Below are positions 31,082 to 40,101 of a stretch of DNA of 64,000 nucleotides, piece by piece (position 1 is the first letter of the stretch; each line of letters begins with the position of its first letter). Position numbers and translations under genes: made by a program. The stretch is taken from contig CBFFRQ010000013.1 in assembly GCA_965644315.1 (NCBI GenBank), positions 248,001 through 312,000 on the forward strand, read 5' to 3'. The stretch is from Caecitellus pseudoparvulus (lineage: Eukaryota > Bigyra: Bicosoecida). Under the pieces are notes generated by a model, which saw only the letters and a list, made by a program, of their open reading frames with translations, had not been told where the DNA came from and did not search any database.

Positions 31082-34000
31082 ATGGCTGACTCTGACTGCT
31101 ACGATGAGCCCGTAGGCCGTCTGTTCATCGTGAAGGACGACGACACGGATGGGAGTGCCTTTCCAGTGTTCGACGGGGAGATCATGATCGGGCGGTACGG
31201 CTGCCGAGGCTTTCCACGGAGCTTGACAAGCGAGCATGACACCGTCTCCTCCATGCACAGAGCGACGGATTGTGAAATCCGCATTCGCAAACCCATGGTC
31301 TCCAAGCGACATGCCCTTCTGAGCGTGGAAGGCGACCAGGTGAGCCCCGCGTGCACAGGGGCAGTGCCGCGCCGACAAGTGACACAAGCCGCCCCTCTGA
31401 CACGCGCGCAGGTGTACATCCACAACTTCTCCAAGCACAACCGCACTGCTGTAAACAAGCGTCTTGTCACTACATCAAGGAGGCTGAAGCACCAGGACAA
31501 AATTTACATCCACGACCGGGTTTTTCGCTTCGAATATGGTGAGGCAGAGAGTGCCACGGCAACTTCCGCACCTAACGCATGCCAACCTCAAGGTGCATTC
31601 TCCCCATTACGTGTGTGCGCAGCCCCTGAGTTGATCAACGCGAAGTCACCTGGGGTACGAATTTCTTCCCCTGTCCCTGCATGCGATGAGAGCACCTCAC
31701 TGTTTCCCCTCTGCTGCTTGCAGTTGTCTGGCAAGTCCGTTCAGTGGCCTGGAAGCGTTGAGGGAGGTGACGAGACCCAGGTCTTGGACGCAAGCCTCGT
31801 GCAAAGCGTGCTCGGCGACAGCACCAACGCAGGCGCATCTGCCACGAAGAAAAAGCAGCCCCCTGCTTCCGCCATGGAGACGGTGGTGGAGGAAACGGCA
31901 GCGCCAGCAGGCATGCCAACGCCCCTGCGTCGGGAGATCCAAGCACGACGCAAGAGCACAGGCGAGAAAGCAAAGCAGGGGAAGGGACTGCCAACGCCAA
32001 TCCGTGCTCAGATCAACGCCCGCCGCCAGAGTGCGGGATCTTCCATGGCCGCTGTGGAGGCGCCAGCAGAGTCAGCTGAGAAGGCCATCGCCGCCCTCCC
32101 CACACCGTTGCGCAAGGCGATCCAGGCCCGGCGCAAGAGCACTGGCGGCAAGCAGCCTGCCGCCAAGGGCCTGCCCACTCCTCTCCGGGCAGACATTCAA
32201 GCACGGCGCATCAGCTTCGGCTCCACGGCCCCTCAATCCGCTGCCAAGAGCACTCCAGGCCGAGCTGCGGTGTCTGCGGGGCGTGCCGCTTTGCCCACCC
32301 CCCTGCGCACAGCCATAAATGCGCGTCGTCAGAGCATGTCCACCCCGGAGGCGCAGCCTGCGTCCGCTGGTCGACAGGTGAGCCTCACACCCGCCAAGGA
32401 CGGCGAGGAGAAGCTCTCTGTCACGTTCACCGCCGCTTCGCCCGAGGTGAAGGCTGCCGCCATGGCTGCCCTGCCTACACCAATACGTTTTGCCATTAAC
32501 TCACGCCGCAAGAGCTATGGGAGTGTATCCCAGTCTCCTGCAGCGCCAGGCAGCGAGGCTGGTGTGGAGTCTGAGGAGGAGGATGTGTGCCTGGAGGCTG
32601 AAGCTGAGCAAGCTCACTCTGCCTTGCCCACTCCACTGCGGGCAGCCATCAACGCTCGTCGGGTGAGTGCTGCTACCCGGCGGTCTTCCGTCGGCACCGT
32701 GGGGGCAGCGACACCCGGTACGACCGTCACTTCACACGCTGCGCCGTCCACTGGCAAGTCAAAGTACGCCGCGGCTGCAGCTATGTTCGACCATGCTGAT
32801 GCCGAGGCTGCAGCGGCGGAGGAGGATGCGGCCGCTGATGTCGCGTTTGCAGGGGCACGTGCGCTGCTCATGACCCCTGGCACCGTCAAGTCCCGGCGAG
32901 AGAGCGCCGTGTCAGTGCCAGCGTCCGTGTATGCATATGCTGCCGAGCTCATGACCGAGGGCGAGGACGCGTGGCTGGGTGACGTAGTGGAGACTGAGAC
33001 GGTGGAGACCCAGCACGGCAACGTGCACTTGTTCTTCGACATGAACGGCGAAATTCTCAAGAGCCTCGTGGAGCCGCTGGAGGCGGGCAAGGCCGGTGAC
33101 GTGCAACCCGCCCTCCACACAGTTTTCGATGCAGATGGCAATGAGGTGGCCACACGCGCCGTCTACGAGGATGACTTCGCCTTGCCGGCTGAGGCAGATG
33201 ATGCAGCTCTCGAGGCAGAGGAGGAGGAAGCCGAGGAAGCAGATGGCGAGTACCTTGCGGAGGGAGACGACGTCGCGGACGAGTGGGGTGCCGATGCCGA
33301 GGAGGAGTGGGTGGCCGCTAGCGAGGAAGGGGACGTTGAGTTCAAGTCGCGGTACGCGGCTCGCCGCAGCATGGGCCTTGGCGACGGTGAGGGGCGCCCG
33401 AACCAGCGCATGACCTTCTCAACTGCGGCCGAAGTGCTGTCCAGCACTACGCCAGGCTCAGTCAGGTCTCGTAAGAGCCGCCGCACCTCCACCTCCTCGA
33501 CCCCAGGGCAGCCTGCTGGCGCGACAGCGTTGGCGTCCCCAAGCCCCGCTTTCATCGATGCTGTGGAAGCGGCTGATGAGGCCTTTGCGGCTGCATCCGC
33601 CGTGTCCAGCCGGCACAGCATGGGCAGCACGACCTCTCAGGGCAGCGTGAAGCGCCCTCGATCCAGCATGGGCAGTGCGCCCGGCACTGCAGAGAAGGCT
33701 GCCCCTGCAGTGGAGGCAGACGCTGGAGAGTGGGAGGCGGAGCTGCGAGCAGCTGAAGAAGGCGTCGACGAAGATGACGCTCAAGCGGAGGCAGCGACGC
33801 TGGACGCAACGTCCGAGCAAACCCTTGGCCCAGCGCTGTCCTCGGTGGCTGTTGACGATGCCGCCGATATTGAAGCTGGTGCAGAGGAAGATGCAGTGCT
33901 GGAGGAGTCAGAAACCCGTGTCGGTGACGACGCCTTCGAGGCAGGTGAGCTTGCCGAGGAGGAAGAGGAGGAGGACTACTTTGGGCGGCAAGAGTTCAAC

Positions 34001-35035
34001 CCCACACTTGCCACTGTCGTGGAAGCTGACAATGAGGACGGCACTACAATCGGCACGCGCACCCCAGGGTCTGCGTTGCGCAAGTCCCGCCGGTCATCCG
34101 CGACGTTCAGTGTCACTGTGCCTACGTTCCAGGAGGAAGCCGCCTCCGACTGCGATGCTGCAGAGGATGCCGAGCCTGCCGCTGAGCTCTCTCCAGTTCC
34201 AGACACTGTTTCTGCGGAGCACAGCGCCGAGGCTGAGGCCGACGATGAGGAGGCCGACGAGGCTGAGGAGGCTGACGTGGACTTTGCCGCCATGAAGGTT
34301 GCCGAGCTGCGCGCAGAGTGCGAGGCTCGTGGCTTGGACAGCAAGGGCCGCAAGGCAGAGCTGATCGAGCGTCTGGAGTCAGCGGCTGGCGGTGAGGGCG
34401 TGGAGGCTGAGGAGGCCGGCGAGGCTGAGGAGGCTGACGTGGACTTTGCCGCCATGAAGGTCGCCGAGCTGCGTGCAGAGTGCGAGGCTCGTGGCTTGGA
34501 CAGCAAGGGCCGCAAGGCAGAGCTGATCGAGCGTCTGGAGTCAGCGGCTGGCGGTGAGGGCGTGGAGGCTGAGGAGGCCGGCGAGGCTGAGGAGGCTGAC
34601 GTGGACTTTGCCGCCATGAAGGTCGCCGAGCTGCGCGCAGAGTGCGAGGCTCGTGGCTTGGACAGCAAGGGCCGCAAGGCAGAGCTGATCGAGCGTCTGG
34701 AGTCAGCGGCTGGCGGTGAGGGCGTGGAGGCTGAGGATGAGGCGGCCGATGAGGCTGAGGAGGCTGACGTGGACTTTGCCGCCATGAAGGTCGCCGAGCT
34801 GCGCGCAGAGTGCGAGGCTCGTGGCTTGGACAGCAAGGGCCGCAAGGCAGAGCTGATCGAGCGTCTGGAGTCAGCGGCTGGCGGTGAGGGCGTGGAGGCT
34901 GAGGAGGCCGACGAGGCTGAGGATGTGGACTTTGCTTCCATGTCCTACACAGAACTTCAAGCAGCTTGCAAGGAGGCTGGCTTGCCTGCGACTGGCAAGA
35001 AGACTGCTCTGATCGCCCGCCTGCAAAAGTCGTGA
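31082..35035 (+). CDS. FHA / TPLR-repeat / SAP-repeat protein, Ki-67-like
   Basis: Four exons by my model: 31082-31339, 31412-31538, 31623-31654 (a 32-nt microexon) and 31724-35035; 1242 residues. The introns are 72, 84 and 69 bp, all multiples of three and stop-free. An FHA domain spans about residues 10-130: IMIGRYG, EIRIRKPMVSKRHALLSVEG, VYIHNFSKHNRTAVN, LKHQDKIYIHDRVFRFEY, closely following the Ki-67 FHA (CDIRI, PVVSKQHCKI, LHNFSSTNPTQVN, LKHGDVITIIDRSFRYE). Seven repeats of (L/M)PTP(L/I)RxxIxARRxS follow (31911-32680), one giving RRISFG, a PP1-docking-like RVxF motif. Then come TPGSVRSRK-type sites, long acidic tracts, and five C-terminal SAP domains, expected to bind DNA. A mitotic chromosome-surface role is inference. 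Confidence 0.8.
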   Translation: MADSDCYDEPVGRLFIVKDDDTDGSAFPVFDGEIMIGRYGCRGFPRSLTSEHDTVSSMHRATDCEIRIRKPMVSKRHALLSVEGDQVSPACTGAVPRRQVTQAAPLTRAQVYIHNFSKHNRTAVNKRLVTTSRRLKHQDKIYIHDRVFRFEYGEAESATATSAPNACQPQGAFSPLRVCAAPELINAKSPGVRISSPVPACDESTSLFPLCCLQLSGKSVQWPGSVEGGDETQVLDASLVQSVLGDSTNAGASATKKKQPPASAMETVVEETAAPAGMPTPLRREIQARRKSTGEKAKQGKGLPTPIRAQINARRQSAGSSMAAVEAPAESAEKAIAALPTPLRKAIQARRKSTGGKQPAAKGLPTPLRADIQARRISFGSTAPQSAAKSTPGRAAVSAGRAALPTPLRTAINARRQSMSTPEAQPASAGRQVSLTPAKDGEEKLSVTFTAASPEVKAAAMAALPTPIRFAINSRRKSYGSVSQSPAAPGSEAGVESEEEDVCLEAEAEQAHSALPTPLRAAINARRVSAATRRSSVGTVGAATPGTTVTSHAAPSTGKSKYAAAAAMFDHADAEAAAAEEDAAADVAFAGARALLMTPGTVKSRRESAVSVPASVYAYAAELMTEGEDAWLGDVVETETVETQHGNVHLFFDMNGEILKSLVEPLEAGKAGDVQPALHTVFDADGNEVATRAVYEDDFALPAEADDAALEAEEEEAEEADGEYLAEGDDVADEWGADAEEEWVAASEEGDVEFKSRYAARRSMGLGDGEGRPNQRMTFSTAAEVLSSTTPGSVRSRKSRRTSTSSTPGQPAGATALASPSPAFIDAVEAADEAFAAASAVSSRHSMGSTTSQGSVKRPRSSMGSAPGTAEKAAPAVEADAGEWEAELRAAEEGVDEDDAQAEAATLDATSEQTLGPALSSVAVDDAADIEAGAEEDAVLEESETRVGDDAFEAGELAEEEEEEDYFGRQEFNPTLATVVEADNEDGTTIGTRTPGSALRKSRRSSATFSVTVPTFQEEAASDCDAAEDAEPAAELSPVPDTVSAEHSAEAEADDEEADEAEEADVDFAAMKVAELRAECEARGLDSKGRKAELIERLESAAGGEGVEAEEAGEAEEADVDFAAMKVAELRAECEARGLDSKGRKAELIERLESAAGGEGVEAEEAGEAEEADVDFAAMKVAELRAECEARGLDSKGRKAELIERLESAAGGEGVEAEDEAADEAEEADVDFAAMKVAELRAECEARGLDSKGRKAELIERLESAAGGEGVEAEEADEAEDVDFASMSYTELQAACKEAGLPATGKKTALIARLQKS
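31911..32680 (+). repeat. Seven degenerate TPLR-I-RR-S protein repeats
   Basis: Within the FHA/SAP protein, seven units of about 17 residues, spaced 10-70 residues apart: PTPLRREIQARRKSTG, PTPIRAQINARRQSAG, PTPLRKAIQARRKSTG, PTPLRADIQARRISFG, PTPLRTAINARRQSMS, PTPIRFAINSRRKSYG, PTPLRAAINARRVSAA. Each pairs a proline-directed T-P site with a basic R-R-x-S site. Confidence 0.9.
34271..34920 (+). repeat. Four near-identical SAP-domain repeats (162-168 bp)
   Basis: Units start at about 34271, 34433, 34595 and 34763. Each encodes DFAAMKVAELRAECEARGLD plus SKGRKAELIERLESAAGG and an acidic spacer. They are almost identical at the DNA level, while the fifth SAP copy after 34921 (FASMSYTELQAACKEAGLPA) is diverged, so the four arose by recent duplication or homogenisation. 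Confidence 0.92.
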
Positions 35036-35158
35036 GGCATGCAGGGGCACACCAGCGAATGAACAAAACAAAACTCACGACTTCACGTTCTTATTGCTGT
35101 CCCGGGCCACCTTGCCTTGGTTTTGGCCGCCAGGACTCCACGAGGGACCCATAGCGGC

Positions 35159-35859
35159 ATGGAGTTGTCCAGCTCTTCCTCTGTGACGGCCTACAAGCAG
35201 GGGTATTCCTGGAAAGCAGCAGCGCTTTTCTTCGTCATCACTGCGGACCTCATCATGAATGCCTTTGCTGACCACTATCACAACCCTCAACACGGCATCT
35301 GGTACCCTGCGACCTTGGTCGGGTGTGTTGGCGTTTACATGGTCAGGCAGTAACGTGTGTGAAACGCCAATGCCTCGCTGGCTCTCGGCTTGCCTGCACA
35401 GAGTTCAGTTTCTTGTGCAACTGATCGTGTTTCTCTTGATCTTCATGATGTTCCTGTCCACGTACCTGTTTCAAGTGGGACTTTTGGACACGCTTTGGTC
35501 CGAGTTCAGGCTCGTGACGCTCACACTGCCAGCCTACTTTGTGGTGTTTGTGGCGTACTTAGTCGTTAAACTGGTCAGTGGTTCGTGTGCAGCATGAGCT
35601 TCGTGTTTGTGCAATCGTCACATGCATTTCTGCGCAGATTCTCGTGTTTGGAGATCGGATGGACCACAGGCGGCTTTGGGAGGACGGCCTCTTCATCGCA
35701 GTCGCCTTGACACAGAAAGTGGCAGCGACGGCGTATTATGCCGTAATCATTGCGACGACGCTAAAATTTGGGGAGATGAGGTGGTACCTGAAAGACCCAT
35801 GGGTGCGCCAGTACCAGCACAGCCAGCGAAGCGGCCCCCAGGGGCAACTGGGTGTGTAG
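35159..35859 (+). CDS. TMEM138: TMEM138, ciliary transition-zone membrane protein
   Basis: Three exons: 35159-35322, 35402-35573 and 35638-35859; 185 residues with four hydrophobic helices. The match to TMEM138 runs along the length: TADLIMNAFAD (family: SYDLFVNSFSE), IFMMFLSTYLFQVGLLD (FLMFFNTFVFQAGLVN), LTLPAYF, LWEDGLFIAVALTQKVAATAYY ([21 protein letters not shown]), and the end YLKDPWVRQYQ (YQDSLWLRKEF). The first donor is placed at GTGTGT (35323), which keeps the frame and avoids a stop produced by a nearer GTACCC donor. The family acts at the ciliary transition zone. Confidence 0.88.
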
Positions 35860-35917
35860 GCACACCACCGTCTGAGCAGCGAAGTGACATCGACATGCAG
35901 CCTTGAGGCATCGCCCA

Positions 35918-36349
35918 CTAGTACTTGTACTTTGTACTGTAGTCTTTCGGGGCGACGACCAGGCCACGCCCCTTGCTTGCGCCCCTGTACACTGTTTCCA
36001 CAATGTCAATGAACTCCTCCTTGTCCTTCAAGGCCCACGTCAATTTGTTGTTATTGCCTGTTCCAGTGTCAATCATGATGTGCTTGTTGCGGTAGAAAAA
36101 CATGAGGTGCAAGTCCTCCTCGTACAGCTCATACATGGCGTTGAAATCTGGCACTTCACTCAGAGAGACGAGGTAGACAACGGCCCAATCCTTGATCTCC
36201 TCGGCAGCCTCACTGAGTGTCTCATCCATCTGCATGCAGGCTGCGTTGTCGTCCTCGCCAAAGCGGATGACCACAACTCGGTCCTCTTCTCCAAGAATGG
36301 CTTGGTCCACAGCCCACCCAGATCGCAGGTGAGGCAGCAGGTAGCTCAT
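35918..36349 (-). CDS. TXNL4A: Dim1/TXNL4A, U5 snRNP thioredoxin-like protein
   Basis: Single exon, 143 residues from the ATG at 36349 (MSYLLPHLRSGWAVDQAIL), the conserved family start; the open frame upstream is not coding. Nearly full-length match to the 142-residue Dim1/Dib1 family: EEDRVVVIRFG, EVPDFNAMYELY, FFYRNKHIMIDTGTGNNNK, FIDIVETVYRGASKGRGLVV and the terminal PKDYSTKYKY. It is a core component of the U5 and U4/U6.U5 tri-snRNP, needed for pre-mRNA splicing. The segment after IRFG (EDDNAACMQMDE) differs from the usual HDWDPTCMKMDE. Confidence 0.96.
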   Translation of the reverse strand: MSYLLPHLRSGWAVDQAILGEEDRVVVIRFGEDDNAACMQMDETLSEAAEEIKDWAVVYLVSLSEVPDFNAMYELYEEDLHLMFFYRNKHIMIDTGTGNNNKLTWALKDKEEFIDIVETVYRGASKGRGLVVAPKDYSTKYKY

Positions 36350-36672
36350 GGTGCCGTAGTCCGGTGCTTTCGTCAACGAGGACCACTTGATCACACGTTT
36401 GAACACACAAAACGTCCTCGGCTTGCAGCGGGACGGCCAGCGGGCTCCTAGAATGGGCCGGGAGCGGGCAGAGTTTCGCCGGGGTTTCCACGCGCGCAAG
36501 CAATTGCTATGCGCGCCACACAACCTGAACGCCGTCGTGGGTGCGAGTAGAGTTGAAAGATTCAAACCCTTGGAGATGAAAATTTCCTGTGTCATTTCTG
36601 TTTTGACCTGAACACTTGATTTGTGACGTCCGGCACGTGCAGCGTCTCCGCATCCGATTTCCGCGGCACGCC
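36350..36672. promoter_or_regulatory. Divergent intergenic region
   Basis: 323 bp between the starts of Dim1 (minus) and the PSMG4-like gene (plus), two housekeeping-type genes. It must contain both promoters. No RNA gene seen. Confidence 0.4.
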
Positions 36673-37400
36673 ATGGACGACGCTGCGTTCGATGTCCTGG
36701 GCGATGCCATCGCTGGCAGCATCATGGAGGGAGTTGAAGCCAGCATGGAGGATCCTGCTGTGCTGCAGGCCCTGTTGGAGGCGTCAAGCGTCGCTGGTGA
36801 GTGACCTGCATGTCAAGTTGTCGTACAGCGAATGTGCACTGCCTTGCCGCGCCTCGAGCCTCAGCAGGAGCCGCCGAGTTCAAGCAAGCGCCGCCAGGGG
36901 AGGTGTCTGCAGCTGCAGGCACAGCAGTTGCTGCGCAGCCGCCCGCGGCAATCGCTGGAGCTGGGGCCGCAGAGGCTTCCCCACAGCCGGCACTCCCATC
37001 TGGCACTCCCGTGGACGTTACAAGTGCAACTTTTTCCAGTTTTGACAGGAAGCTGACAGCATGTGTGCACCACTATGAAGGCATGCTGTATGTGTGGGTG
37101 GGGGGGGCGGAAGCAGCAGCAGCAGCGGCCGAGGCCGCCGCGCCCCCATCGCAGCCAAACCTTTCAGTCGCCTATCCACCCCGAAGCCTGTCGTCCAGCC
37201 GCATCCCCGCAACTTCAACCGTGGTGTTCGGCGGGGACTCGATTCCACAGGCAGCAAGCAGCGTGGCTGCGAATCTGGCGACGTGGGCGAAGCAGCCTGT
37301 CTTCCTGACGTGGGCGCTGCTGCCCAGTGGAATGGAGCTTGGCGTTGGCATTGTGGATGATGCTGTGACTGCCGTGAAGGCTGCCGTCGAGGGCGTGTGA
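36673..37400 (+). CDS. PSMG4: Proteasome assembly chaperone 4-like protein
   Basis: Two exons: 36673-36796 and 36865-37400 (phase 1); 219 residues. The acceptor is a CAGCAG tandem, so 219- and 218-residue forms are both possible. The N-terminal 90 residues are Ala/Pro-rich with no domain. The rest fits PSMG4/Pba4: FDRKLTACVHHYEGMLYVWVGG (family: ARLWEQLVHFHVMRLTDSLFLWVG), a low-complexity loop, then PVFLTWALLPSGMEL (QVFVSYNLQNTDSNFALLV). This factor helps form the 20S alpha ring. The stop is 11 bp from the convergent ATPAF1 stop. Confidence 0.75.
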
Positions 37401-37411
37401 AATGCATTGCA

Positions 37412-38250
37412 TCAAATGTCTGCAGGGTACTTCTCCATGTACCGCGCGAAGTCGAACTCGGCCGGGCGGTGGTTGAATGCCTCCACGTATTCTCTGCGCT
37501 TGGAATCCAAGTAATGCATGTTCAAGCTGCGCAGCAGGGCTGCAGCCTCGCCCTTCGTGATGTGCCCCGAAAAGTCCCCTCGAATGAGGATAGTATCCTT
37601 GCGCTCCGCAAAGTCTGAGAAGTACGACAATGCCATGTATGGCTCTGCAAAGGGGGGTGGGTGGTGTAGGCCGGGTGCTCTCCTGTCTCTGCGGCCAAAG
37701 CCAGGAGGCCTCACCCGCTGCGGCCGGGTTCTTCTTGTAGTCTTCCAGGTAAGTGAAGATGCAGTGGTCATCTTGGAACTGACTGATCACCATGAAGTAC
37801 TTGCCTTCGCCCTTGAACACGGGGAAGATGAACATGGGGCTGCGGGGGGAGGATTTATGCACGCGTGGCGCTCAGTTCCGCAGGCAAAAACCGCAGTGCT
37901 GCCTCTCACTTGGCCTTGGTGTAGTTCTTCATCTCACCCCACTGAGCCTTGGTCATGAAGGATGCAACAGAGTCAGTGCGCGTGCCGTGGTACTCTCCCC
38001 AAATGCGGCGAATGTCCTCGGGTGATTCACGCTCTAGCAAGGCATACTGGATGATCTGGTCCAAGCGCCTGGGAGCTGGGAAGGAAAAGCCCGGCATGTA
38101 CCTCGCAGAGCCTGTCAGGTACGGGTGTGAGGATGCGTCTCCTCCAGACGTGCTCAAAGCTCGTGCAACAGAGCGCTGCAATGCCAGGCTCGGCGCCGCC
38201 GAGCTTGCTCTCAGAGCTGGTAGGGCGGCAGCCGCTGCTCGTGCCAACAT
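37412..38250 (-). CDS. ATPAF1: ATP synthase F1 assembly factor ATPAF1/ATP11
   Basis: Three exons on minus: 38250-37910, 37839-37715 and 37644-37412 (phases 2 and 1, introns 70 bp each); 232 residues. An Ala/Arg/Ser-rich mitochondrial presequence (MLARAAAAALPALRASS) leads to IRRIWGEYHG, then across the first junction NPMFIFPVFKGEGKYFMVIS (family: NPMFLYALPQKEGYEFFVG). The end LIRGDFSGHITKGEA...VEAFNHRPAEFDF corresponds to AEMDSKFLTVQEA...VETFNHRPNEFKY. It chaperones the F1 beta subunit during ATP synthase assembly. Family identity across both splice junctions supports the exon model. Confidence 0.92.
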
Positions 38251-38532
38251 GTTGCACTCTTGCTCAAGCTGAAGCAGAGAAGAAGTGCGGAAGGGTGTCT
38301 GGTCGCTTCAGGCGTCGTATGGCGCGGGTTTTAGCCTTCGAATGCGGCACAGGCGGAGCATGGGCTGTGTGGCAGGGACAGGAGGGGTGTGCAGGGGGGC
38401 TCAACGCAGGCTCCATCCCTACAGATCTCCACTCCCCTCAAACCCAACTTCACTCACTCTTTTCGCTCACTCAAATTTGTCCTTCTGACAACCTTCGTTG
38501 TTCGATTGCCCAACCACCCCCAACTAATCACA
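38251..38532. promoter_or_regulatory. Actin / ATPAF1 divergent promoter region
   Basis: 282 bp between start codons. The last 90 bp before actin are strongly pyrimidine-rich (TTCACTCACTCTTTTCGCTC) and end in CACAATGGC, which looks like the leader of a highly expressed gene. No TATA box found. Confidence 0.45.
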
Positions 38533-40101
38533 ATGGCTGAGGATGACGTGCAGGCCCTCGTACGTACCAGCTGCCAGCTCACGTTGCATTCCCGCTCGGA
38601 GCTACTCCAACCGCTGGCGCGCAGCGCCGCCACGGCACCCACTCCTCAACCAAACACTCCGTTCTTGTCTTATGCAGGTGGTCGACAACGGCTCCGGTAT
38701 GGTGAAGGTGCGTGTTGCCGCGTGCTCGCAGTTTGAAGTTGGCGTGTTGAACTCTTGGCCACACCAGCCACTACAGCATCTTGCACTTTGCTCTCCCCCT
38801 ACGCCCCCCACAGGCCGGCATTGGCGGTGACGATGCTCCCCGCGCTGTCTTCCCTTCCATCGTCGGGCGCCCCAAGCACCCTGGCATCATGGTGCGTCTC
38901 GAGCACTGCTCGCGTTGCAGAGCTCTCTGCGGCAGTTCCGCACCACGCTTTGAACCACGTCAGCGGACCGCACACTCGACTCCTCTCTCCAAACTCAGGT
39001 GGGCATGGACCAGAAGGACGCCTATGTCGGTGACGAGGCCCAGTCCAAGCGCGGTGAGTGTTTCCTGTCACGTTCTGTGTGCTTGCCCTTGTGCAACGTG
39101 CACTGCCACCACGCCGGAGCAACCTGTGCTGCACCTTTCTCTCCCCGCGTGCAACCGCAGGTGTTCTGACCCTCAAGTACCCCATTGAGCACGGCATCGT
39201 GACCAACTGGGACGACATGGAGAAGATCTGGCACCACACCTTCTACAACGAGCTGCGTGTGGCCCCTGAGGAGCACCCCGTTCTGCTGACCGAGGCCCCC
39301 CAGAACCCCAAGGCCAACCGCGAGCGCATGACCCAGATCATGTTCGAGACCTTCAACGTGCCCGCCATGTACGTGAACATCCAGGCCGTCCTGTCCCTGT
39401 ACTCCTCTGGCCGCACCACCGGTGCCGTCCTGGACTCTGGTGATGGTGTGTCCCACACCGTGCCCATCTATGAGGGTTACGCCCTGTCCCACGCCATCAA
39501 GCGTCTGGACCTGGCCGGCCGCGACCTGACCGACCACCTGATGAAGATCCTGACCGAGCGCGGGTACACCTTCACCACCTCTGCCGAGCGCGAGATCGTG
39601 CGCGACGTCAAGGAGAAGCTGACCTACGTCGCTGAGGACTTCGACGCCGAGATGAAGGCCGCTGAGGAGTCCAGCCAGGCCGAGAAGCAGTACGAGCTGC
39701 CCGACGGCAACACCATCAAGATTGCCAACGAGCGCTTCCGCTGCCCCGAGGTCCTGTTCGACCCCTCCATCATCGGCAAGGAGGCCTCTGGCATCCACAC
39801 CACCCTGTTCGACACCATCATGGCTTGCGACGTCGACATCCGCAAGGACCTGTACGCCAACATCGTGCTGTCCGGTGGCACCACCATGTTCCCCGGCATC
39901 GCCGAGCGCCTGACCAAGGAGATCACCGCCCTGGCACCCCCCACCATGAAGATCAAGGTGGTCGCTCCCCCCGAGCGCAAGTACTCCGTGTGGATTGGCG
40001 GCTCCATCCTGTCCTCTCTGTCCACCTTCCAGAGCATGTGGATCTCCAAGGAGGAGTACGACGATGCCGGCCCCAGCATCGTCCACCGCAAGTGCTTCTA
40101 A
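38533..40101 (+). CDS. Actin
   Basis: Five exons: 38533-38559, 38678-38707, 38814-38891, 38999-39053 and 39161-40101; 376 residues, the standard actin length. The first two exons are only 9 and 10 codons. Conserved landmarks include [87 protein letters not shown] and the end [10 protein letters not shown]. Unusual positions are [13 protein letters not shown] (usually GMCKAGFAGDDAP) and [20 protein letters not shown] (usually ALPHAI and DLTDYL). Codon use in the last exon is far more C-ending than in neighbours, consistent with high expression. The nucleotide-binding loops are intact, so I call it a true actin. Confidence 0.98.

Noticed and set aside
35302-35401. GTACCC donor for TMEM138 intron 1
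   Set aside because: Joining it to the acceptor makes TGA at the junction; the GTGTGT donor at 35323 keeps the frame.
36350-36595. N-terminal extension of the Dim1 frame
   Set aside because: The conserved family starts at MSY.LPHL; upstream residues have no similarity and the region is a divergent promoter.
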